NCBI GenBank assembly: GCA_029237695.1 | Contig: CM055265.1 | Span: 214,784,506 to 214,848,505 of the forward strand | Direction: 5' to 3' | DNA from: Conchocele bisecta | Lineage: Eukaryota > Mollusca > Bivalvia > Lucinida > Thyasiridae | Length of the DNA stretch: 64,000 bases | Shown: positions 44,334-64,000 of the stretch, piece by piece | Position numbering within the stretch: the stretch's first letter is position 1 | Layout of the letters: each line of letters begins with the position of its first letter | Program-made: the position numbers and the translations under genes | Notes under the pieces: generated by a model | What the model saw: only the letters and a program-made list of their open reading frames with translations | Databases searched by the model: none | What the model was told of the DNA's origin: nothing

Positions 44334-44792
44334 TGGGACTTACTTACTTTCACGAAACCTACCCAAATTGTACGGCTGTATAGACAATGCAAAAACAATA
44401 TTTTTTTGATAATGTTAAATTTTATCAAAATTTAAGAATGAGCCTTCTTTTTATTTCGTGAAATTTGGTCCACTTTTGATTTTCGTGAAACAGACAGTAA
44501 TCAAGTCCAGTGTCCTTTTGCATGCTTTGCTATCTTCTTACAGTTCTTGTTCTTTTATATTTTGTTTCCACACATAGTTGCTGGGACGTTGTCACTGTCA
44601 CTTTTTCAACGTGTAAATTATTCCATTCAGATTGTGTTTATTACTTCCCCCTGGATCTCACAAAACTGGATTTATTGCCTTTTGCCACCACTGTATCTCA
44701 TTTGTTACACCAATGGCATGTATAAAAGACATGAAGTAACCCGAAATCTCGCAATGCCTGGTACGCACTGGCTTAGTTTTTTCACTATACAG
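44334..44792. other. AT-rich region, no gene seen
   Basis: Short frames near 44510-44800 have no family features. No GAR-domain exon here. Confidence 0.45.
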
Positions 44793-44983
44793 TTAACTCT
44801 TACACTGCTAAATTAGTTTTTGTTGTCTGCTGTTTGCGTTTTATTTTCAATTTTTCTTATCAAAAACATGGTTTGACAGCACTTTAGAATGTGCTGCCAA
44901 GCCATGATTTTATTGCGAATAAAGACAAAATATTACATAACGGCAGACCAGAATTTTTCTTTCCCATGCTCTAAGGGTTAATG
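44793..44983. mobile_element. MITE H copy
   Basis: ttgttgtctgctgtttgcg on the left and ggcagaccagaatttttc on the right, with tttgacagcactttagaat and its inverse. Confidence 0.6.
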
Positions 44984-45130
44984 TGAAATGGTTATACCAT
45001 ACCATATTAATTATCAGAAGAATTATTTATACCATGGATAAACCTTTTACTAGCTTCAGTCAATTCAATACATATTTCTTACCTGAATCGGCTCGATCCG
45101 CCATTGTTGTTCGTGCCCCTGCTTAGCAAA

Positions 45131-45160
45131 ATGTCACGTGGTACCGTCACCGTGAAAGAA
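45131..45160 (+). CDS. Candidate first exon of DHX33 (uncertain)
   Basis: ATG followed by nine codons (MSRGTVTVKE) and a strong donor gtaagg at 45161, in a slightly GC-richer patch. It would be a natural 5' exon for DHX33, but it ends in phase 0 while the acceptor at 46624 needs phase 1; one missing G at the donor would make it fit. It may equally be 5' UTR or not an exon. Confidence 0.3.
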
Positions 45161-45595
45161 GTAAGGGGAGCTGGGAGAGCAGTCAAAAAAAATAAAATTG
45201 GAACTTTACTTCAAAACCTGGATAGATAGATTGGAAATGTTTTAACTAAGAAAACAATACCGGTAGTTTGATTTTGAAAATCGGTTCACTATTTCTGCAA
45301 ATATGGGGATTTAACATGGGGAAATTGTTTTTATAATGATAATTATAGTTTATACACTATGGGACAACGTTACATGATACACTGGAGTTCCTGGTGGGTT
45401 AATTTAATAGACAGCAGGGGAGAGCGTGCATATATTTATAGACATTAAAAAAAAATTCTGGTCCAGTAGCAAGTATTATTATTTTTTATTTTTCAACTTA
45501 TTTCAAATTTTTTTTAATTTTTTTTTTACATTCTTTTTTAATCTTTTAACTGACCACTAACTTATACAGGTAATTTATATCGCTAAATTATTACA
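45161..45595. other. AT-rich region before the gap
   Basis: 45440-45540 resembles 8467-8590 (ccagtagc..gtattat). No gene seen. Confidence 0.4.
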
Positions 45596-46095
45596 NNNNN
45601 NNNNNNNNNNNNNNNNNNNNNNNNNNNNNNNNNNNNNNNNNNNNNNNNNNNNNNNNNNNNNNNNNNNNNNNNNNNNNNNNNNNNNNNNNNNNNNNNNNNN
45701 NNNNNNNNNNNNNNNNNNNNNNNNNNNNNNNNNNNNNNNNNNNNNNNNNNNNNNNNNNNNNNNNNNNNNNNNNNNNNNNNNNNNNNNNNNNNNNNNNNNN
45801 NNNNNNNNNNNNNNNNNNNNNNNNNNNNNNNNNNNNNNNNNNNNNNNNNNNNNNNNNNNNNNNNNNNNNNNNNNNNNNNNNNNNNNNNNNNNNNNNNNNN
45901 NNNNNNNNNNNNNNNNNNNNNNNNNNNNNNNNNNNNNNNNNNNNNNNNNNNNNNNNNNNNNNNNNNNNNNNNNNNNNNNNNNNNNNNNNNNNNNNNNNNN
46001 NNNNNNNNNNNNNNNNNNNNNNNNNNNNNNNNNNNNNNNNNNNNNNNNNNNNNNNNNNNNNNNNNNNNNNNNNNNNNNNNNNNNNNNNNNNNNNN
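45596..46095. other. Assembly gap, 500 N
   Basis: Exactly 500 unknown bases, the usual placeholder for a gap of unknown size. Open frames called across it are meaningless. Confidence 0.99.
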
Positions 46096-46201
46096 TGCTG
46101 TGACAAATCCACGCTTCTCTGGGCCTCTGTGTTTTCAAATGTACCTTGTTTTCTTTGGCTGCCAGCGGGGGCATTCGTGTGCCGACAGGCCGCATTTCTA
46201 G
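46096..46201 (+). mobile_element. T3: 3' end of a T-family element
   Basis: tgctgtgacaaatccacg (core) leads to ggctgccagcgggggcattc, gtgtgccgacaggc and TTTCTAG before TTT. The 5' part is in the gap, so the gap probably hides a T element. Confidence 0.8.
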
Positions 46202-46671
46202 TTTTTGAATGTTTTATTTTGCAGACCCTAAAATTCTTTAAAAGTACATCCAGACGAATCGCTGTGACAAATTTAGCACTTTGGCCGGCATGTAACAACC
46301 GTATCACTAAGCGGACTAGGTGTCTGTCTATAGCAGTGTTTCATCAGGATCTGCTTTGTACCTACCACATCTAACATACTATTTTACTATCATTTTCTTC
46401 TTCATCTAAATTGCTTGGCCCTAAATGATCCTCTTTTGTGTTGATGGGCCGTTAAGCACCATTCAATTCAATTCATCAGGATCTGCTCTTTTTGCAAGTA
46501 ATTTTCACACTTTATTAGAGAACAAACTCCCCCCGCTTTTCATAAATGGACTAGTCTGAAAATCATTTTGTGACTATTGATCATGAGGGTTGAAATAGTT
46601 AAAACCAAACAACTTTATTGTCAGATATAAGAGAGGCCCATCACAGTGACAAAGACCACTCCACTGCAGCC
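46202..46671. other. Spacer and possible 5' UTR of DHX33
   Basis: No repeat recognised over most of it. Acceptor-like ttattgtcag ends at 46624; from there to 46671 the frame of exon 1 is open, so this piece is coding (if an upstream exon exists) or 5' UTR. Confidence 0.4.
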
Positions 46672-57857
<11,186 letters not shown>

Positions 57858-60800
57858 GTACCACCCACTTACAATCCACTCTTACAGCCCACTCTTATAA
57901 CTGTGTAGTCCAGGTACAGCCCACTCTTATACCGCCCAATTACAGCCCAATTACAGCCCACTCTTAAACCGCTCACTTACAGCCCATTCTTAGACTACCC
58001 ACTTACACACTTACAGCCCACTCTTAGACTGCTCACTTACAGCCCACTCTTAGACTGCCCACTTATACTGCCCACTTACATCCCACTCTTATACAGCCAC
58101 TCTTTATTACTGCCCACTTACAGCCCACTTTTATTACACTGCCACTGACTTAGCCACTCTTATACTGCCCAATTACAGACCAACTTTATAGTCCCCACTT
58201 ACAAAGCCCCACCTCCTTAAACTGCCCATTCAGACATCCCTCTCTTATACTGCCCACTTTAGCCCACTCTTTTATACTGCCCACTTACAGCCCACTCTTA
58301 CACTGCCCATTACAGCCCACTCTTATACTGCCCACCCTCTTATTACTGCCCATTACAGCCCACTCTTACTGCCCAAACATTACAGCCCACTCTTTATATG
58401 CCCACTTACAGCCCACTCTTTACCCACTGCCCCTTACCCATTTCCCACTCTTATGACACCCCAATCTTATACTGCCCACTTTACAGCCCACTCTTATACT
58501 GCCCACTTACAGCCCACTCTATTATGCCCAATACAGACCACTTTATTAGCTTAGCCACTCTTATACTGCCCAATTACAGCCCACCTTATACTGCCCACTT
58601 ACAGCCCACTTCCTCCCTTATATTGGCTACTTACAACCCACTCTTATACTGCCCACTCTTACAGTTTCCCCACCCTCTTATACTGTTGTAGTTTCATGGT
58701 ACTACAGCCCACTCTATACGCAATACAGCCCACTTTTCAGCACTCCCTTACGTCACTTACAGGCCCATTCTAGACCTTACATAATTAACCACTTTTACCT
58801 TGCCCACTCTTAGACTTGTCCCACTTACAGCCCATCTCTTAGTCTGCCCACTTATACTGCCCACTTACCAATTCCCACTCTTATTACAGCCCACTCTTAT
58901 ATGCCCACTTACAGCCACTACTTGCCCACTTACAGCCCACTTCTTTATATGCCAATTAACCCACTCTTATAGCCCAACCCTTTTACAGACTCTTTTCTAG
59001 CCCACTTACAGACCCACTCTTTATGCCCATTACAGCTCTTATACTGCCCACTTACAGCCCACTCTTATACTGCCACACTTACAGCCACTCTTATTAACTG
59101 CCCACTTACAAACCCACTCTTATATGCCCACTTAAAGGCACCAATCTACTGTTCCCACTTTCCCTTTCACTCTTATTTTTACTGTCCACTTACAGCCCCA
59201 CTCTTATTACTGCCCACTTACAGCCCACTTCTTTTACTGTTACTACTGCACACTTTCAATCCACTCTTATCCTGCCCACTTACAGCCCACTCTACTGCCC
59301 ACTTACTGCCCACTCTTATAATTTCCCAACCCCACTCTTTACCTGCCTCTTACAACCCACTCTGTCCGCCATTACAGCCCACTCTTATATGCCCACTTAC
59401 AGCACTCTTATACCCATTCTGCCACTACAGCCCACTCTTATACTGCCCCACTTTACCCACATATCCTGCCCACTTCAGCCCACTCTTATCTGCCCACTTA
59501 CATGCTTATTACTGTCAACTTTCTTTCCGCTCATTACTGCATTACAGCCCACTATTATACTGTCCCACTTACAGCCACTCTTTTACTGCCCACTTACAGC
59601 CCACTCTTATACTGCCCATTACAGCCACTATATAGCCCACTTAACATCAGTATACTTGCCCACTTACAGCCACTCTTATTCACCCATTACAGTCCACTCT
59701 TATAGCCCACTTACAGCCCACTCTTTTATTATTTCAGCCCACTCTTATAGCCCACTTACAGCCCACTCTTATACTTCCCACTTACAGCCCACTCTTATAG
59801 CCCACTTACAGCCCACTCTTATACTTCCCACTTACAGCCCACTCTTTACTTCACACTTCTATATTCCCACTAGCCCATCTTATAGCCCACTTACAACCAC
59901 TTCTTTTATGCCCACTTACAACCCACTTATACCTGCCCACTTACAGCCCACTCTTATACTGCCCACTTACAACCCATCTTATGACACACCACTCTTATAC
60001 TGCCCACTTAACGCCCACTCTTATATGCCACTTACACCCACTCTTATACTGGCCCACTACAACCCCACTCTGCCCACTTACAACCCACTCTTATACTGCC
60101 CACTTACAACCCACTCTTATCCTGCCCACTTACAGCCCACTCTTATACTGCCCACTTACAGCCCACTCTTATACTGCCCACTTACAACCCACTCTTATAC
60201 TGCCCACTTACAACCCACTCTTATCCTGCCCACTTACAGACCACTCTTATAGCCCACTTACAGCCCACTTTATACTGCCCACTTACAGCCCACTCTTATA
60301 CTGCCCACTTACAACCCACTCTTATCCTGCCCACTTACAGCCCACTCTTATACTGCCCACTTACAGCCCACTCTTATACTGTCAACTTTCTTTCCGCTCT
60401 TATACTGTCCACTTACAGCCCACTCATATACTGTCCACTTACAGCCCACTCTTATTCTGCCCACTTAGCCCACTCTTATTACTGCCCACTACAGCCACTC
60501 TTACAGCCCACTTTACTCCCAGTATGTCTGCCCATTACAGCCCACTCTATACACCCACTTACAGTCCCACTTATAGCCCACTTACAGCCCACTCTTATAC
60601 TTCCCACTTACAGCACTATTATAGCCCACATTACTGCCCATCTTATACTTCCCACTCTACAGCCCACTTCCCTCTTATCCCATACGGCCCACTCTTTATA
60701 GCACTTTTACAGCCCACTCTTATACTGCCACTTACTGCCCACTCTTATACTGCCCACTTATCAGCCCACTCTATACAGCCCACATTAATCATCCCAGGTA

Positions 60801-61575
60801 TTGTACTGACCCACTTTACAGCCCACTCTTATTACAACCCACTTACAGTCCACTCTTATAGGCCCACTTACAGCCCACCATCTTATACTTCCCACTTACA
60901 GCCCACTCTTATAGCCCACTTACAGCCCACTCTTATACTTCCCACTTACAGCCCACTCTTATACTTCCCACTTACAGCCCACTCTTATAGCCCACTTACA
61001 GCCCACTCCTTATACTTGCCCCACTGTTACGCCCACTCTTATATTCCCATTACAGCCCACTCTTATAGCCCACTTACAGCCCACTCTTATACTGCCCACT
61101 TACAGCCCACTCTTATACTGCCCACTTACAGCCCACTCTTATACTGTCAACTTTCTTTCCGCTCTTATACTGTCCACTTACAGCCCACTCATATACTGTC
61201 CACTTACAGCCCACTCTTATACTGCCCACTTACAGCCCACTCTTATACTGCCCACTTACAGCCCACTCTATACAGCCCACTTACATCCCAGTATTGTACT
61301 GCCCACTTACAGCCCACTCTTATACAACCCACTTACAGTCCACTCTTATAGCCCACTTACAGCCCACTCTTATACTTCCCACTTACAGTCCACTCTTATA
61401 GCCCACTTACAGCCCACTCTTATACTTCCCACTTACAGCCCACTCTTATACTTCCCACTTACAGTCCACTCTTATAGCCCACTTACAGCCCACTCTTATA
61501 CTTCCCACTTACAGCCCACTCTTATACTTCCCACTTACAGCCCACTCTTATACCGCCCATTTACAGCCCACTCTT
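57858..61575 (+). repeat. 26-bp minisatellite from the exon 6 donor onward (~140 copies)
   Basis: Unit actgcccacttacagccc plus actcttat, with 24- and 26-bp forms (tatagcccac, tacttcccac). The left 1.7 kb is noisy with many one-base indels; the right part is regular. A variant with gtcaactttctttccgctc occurs near 59514, 60381 and 61146, the last two 765 bp apart, showing a higher-order repeat. A 456-codon open frame inside is an artefact of the unit lacking stops in that frame. Confidence 0.93.
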
Positions 61576-61581
61576 ATAACA

Positions 61582-61820
61582 ATATGTGACTAATAGAACT
61601 AGGGCTGACTGGTATGTGATTTGTGACCAGTGTAGCTCCAGATCAAATACTACACTCATGTAGCCTCATAAAGATATATATAGTTTGTTAGAAGGCTGTT
61701 TCATTGATGAAATGGCAAACACTGCAGATAATGATCAGGCTGTGTGGATGCACAGGCTCATCTGAATCTACACTGGTCGCAAAACCCATAATCCCGATTT
61801 CTCTAGTCACAGCCACATAT
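61582..61820. mobile_element. MITE G, diverged copy
   Basis: gtgaccagtgtagctcc on the left, tctacactggtcgcaaaacc with tctagtcacagccacat on the right. Confidence 0.7.
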
Positions 61821-62390
61821 GTGCCATGATCTCAAAGACGTTGCTTATCACATTTACCTCTGTAAACTGCATCACAGTACCGCGAGTCAGGTCCTAAGGG
61901 CCGTGGGCTGTAAAGCCCCTAAAGCTGGCATTATTTATAATTAGTGAGCTTTGTGCTTCCATTCATAGAATAAAGTCAACTCTTTTTACCTCAAACTCTC
62001 TATAGTCAAACTACTGATAACTCAAAGTCAAATATTTGTTACCAAGTACATGTTTTTCTATATAATAACTCGTAATAAAATTTTTGTTATTTAATTTAAT
62101 TTAAATATTTTCCTCAGTCCCCAGTACGGAGTAAACGAGTGTAGACTACAAACTAACTACCATAGTGTTTAGCAAAGTCATGATGACATAGACATTTTGA
62201 GGGTAAGACTAATTCATGGCACAGCTTGATAGTTCCGCATGTTATACCACACATTTACTGCTGTATAGCGCTACGCTCTTAAACGCGCTCCGTATTATCT
62301 CCACCAGCATAAACCCCGTCCTCTGTAATAGTTGCCTGTGATATTATGTGGCCTGTTGTCTCCATTAAGCTAATACTAACACCAACACCC
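61821..62390. other. DHX33 intron 6 continued, nothing recognised
   Basis: AT-rich, no exon matching the expected next DHX33 segment, no clear repeat. Confidence 0.45.
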
Positions 62391-62790
62391 CCGGCATACA
62401 AAGTTTTCGTAAATTCCGTCCATCCTTCCGTCCGTCCATTCGTCCGTACGTCCGTGTTAAAGTTTTTGGGTACCCATTATCTCGGTAATAGTAAGTCGGA
62501 TTGACCTCAAACTTCATATACTTCCTTATCATCATTCATAATTTTATTCCATACCACACTCATGCGGCCTTCATGTCCAGGTCAAGGTCAAATTTCTTGC
62601 AAATTTGCATCCATAAGATTTGCGTTAAAGTTTTCGGGTACCCATTATCTCTGCAACGGTAAGTCGGATTGACTTCAAACTTAATATACTTCCTTATCAT
62701 CATCCATATTTTCATTCCATACCACACCCATGCAGCCTCATGTCCAAGGTCCAGATCACATAATTTGGAAATTTGCGATAATGTTTTTGT
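62391..62790 (+). repeat. Short satellite, two ~170-bp monomers after a CCGT tract
   Basis: gtccatccttccgtccgtcc, then two copies of gttaaagtttttgggtaccc, agtcggattgacctcaaac, atacttccttatcatcatc and a GGTCAAGGTCA-type motif (the second copy diverged). Same microsatellite-then-monomer order as the other elements; termini not defined. Confidence 0.7.
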
Positions 62791-64000
62791 CGAGCCCGCT
62801 AGCGAAATACCGTATTTAGCTGTGTGTTCGCGCACTTTTTCACCCGCATTTTTAATCCAGAAGTCGCCCTGCGCATTATGGTAGGTAGATAAATTTCAAA
62901 CATTTTTCCAACCAATTTCTGCCAGTTTTACGCATTTTTTATCAAACAAAACAAGCCCGGAAACAGACATATCAATGTTTGACAGGTGTCCGCTATGACG
63001 TTGAAATACGCATTGTGTAAAACAAGAGAAAAAGTGTCGATTGGTAAGAATGGGTGCAGTAAGTATAAATTGATGGTAAATTGGTATCTTTTGGGATTTC
63101 TGGGATACACTAAGCGTAGTAAAAATACGCATCAAATGTGCCGAATAATAAGCAAGATGATCTGGATATACACAAGCCGCAAATGCCATAAGCCCCATTT
63201 CTCCATCCAAAGCCACATTTATCCACATTGGGCGTTAAACACCAATTCAATTCCATTGACATTGTTTGTTTCCGTCTTGAAGTTGATTTATATTTTATGG
63301 GGGGAGATTTAATATAGCCAGGCTCGTAACATAAGAGGCTACGTGTATTAGAGGAAATTTACATGTTTTCTGTATTTACGCAGGTGTCCCGATCTCATAT
63401 CGGTCAAATTTTGCCTGTCAGGTATTGTTTGGTTGTAAATTTTCAAAGTGACTTCACACGTCTGCCATTCTGTGAATAATTAATGAGGACCGATTATCTC
63501 AATCCCATAAGCGCTTTATGTAAGATTTTAGATGCTAAATCAAGCGTCGCGCACATTAAGATCGCACTCGGTAACACTCGGTAATGATTGTTTTCGTTGC
63601 TAGGTTGCCGACTGACTCTGTTACTATTTTAAGTATTGACAAGTATTCACGCATCAATACCTTATGACATGTGCGACCAGCATAGCCCCTGATTCATCTG
63701 CGCATACACTGTATGGGGCTATGCTGGAATGTCGTGTATTCAGGTAGTACCTATGTCTATTGTTAAACCTAATCAATAAACCGTGAATACAAAACTATCT
63801 GTACCTACGTATATTCACTGTGGTCCACAGTGTCAATATTTGGCTGGGGGGAATTGTTTATGGCCCATTTCTCATGTGCAGGTCACTAGTAGGAGTTATT
63901 ATCGCCTTGGGGAAGCAGTTTACACATGGCTGCTGTGTGTTTGCGGTTATGTGTTATACACGAATGGCAAATATGGTGGAATTATATACAACAAATTTCT
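62791..64000. other. Window end, no exon seen; MITE G half and a short inverted repeat
   Basis: 63168-63225 is a MITE G right end (cataagccccatttctcc). Near 63676-63731 accagcatagcccc and ggggctatgctgg are inverted. A short acceptor-donor pair around 63384-63419 has no DHX33-like translation. Nothing else supported. Confidence 0.45.

Noticed and set aside
45575..46307. Long open frames on the - strand across 45.6-46.3 kb
   Set aside because: They run through the 500-N gap; the open stretch is unknown sequence, and the ends match a T-family repeat terminus.
59981..61351. 456-codon open frame rich in PLLYCPLTAHSYTA-like repeats
   Set aside because: It is the 26-bp minisatellite read in a frame without stops; no start context, no codon bias, and it lies in DHX33 intron 6.
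63384..63419. DHX33 exon 7 between an acceptor and donor-like pair
   Set aside because: The translation does not resemble the helicase segment expected after exon 6.

Overview
The window is eukaryotic genomic DNA, almost certainly from a bivalve mollusc; the species cannot be told from sequence alone. The evidence is spliced metazoan genes with GT-AG introns, many mobile elements that carry roughly 150-180 bp tandem core monomers and CCGT-type microsatellites (the pearl/CvA/DTC84-like, Helentron-like architecture known from bivalves), molluscan-type LINE and Ty3/gypsy remnants, and dense MITE fossils. No prokaryotic operon or CRISPR array is present.

Two host genes are supported, both on the + strand. 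Three exons at 29263-29326, 30344-30479 and 36336-36431 join in phase and encode the end of the CH domain, the linker and the first half of the GAR domain of a GAS2-family cytoskeletal linker. Six exons between 46672 and 57857 join in phase and encode the N-terminus to motif III of a DEAH-box RNA helicase that matches DHX33; the rest of that gene lies beyond 64000. The GAS2-family gene has no recognisable final exon before DHX33 starts, and a 500-N gap (45596-46095) lies in between. At the left edge, 2-289 is the 3' part of an open frame with a C2HC zinc finger and a duplicated 21-residue coiled-coil unit.

Layout. 1-500: zinc-finger frame and hairpin. 498-7985: a broken CR1/Jockey-like LINE on the - strand (RT, EN and a probable ORF1 remnant), split by a 3.5 kb satellite-bearing element (2677-6180). 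8070-15880: satellite arrays with short S-family elements and an inserted 1.9 kb A-family element. 15909-24418: a large A-family element with a 5.0 kb Ty3/gypsy element inserted in its core (identical LTRs, broken coding). 24.4-25.8 kb: perfect foldback and LINE ORF1 remnant. 25815-28483: T-family element. 29-36.5 kb: GAS2-family exons with MITEs and a second T element. 37.1-39.5 kb: P-family element with a nested hAT-derived MITE. 40.4-43.6 kb: minisatellite. 45-58 kb: DHX33, whose introns carry two minisatellites, nested MITEs and a head-to-head satellite. 57.9-61.6 kb: a 3.7 kb minisatellite that starts at the exon 6 donor.

The most interesting themes are: (1) several families of satellite-core elements with one shared architecture, exchangeable interiors, and all copies in the same orientation; (2) a DHX33 intron 1 minisatellite whose repeat unit is the exon 1 5' splice site; (3) a new satellite monomer apparently made by capture of a mobile-element terminus.
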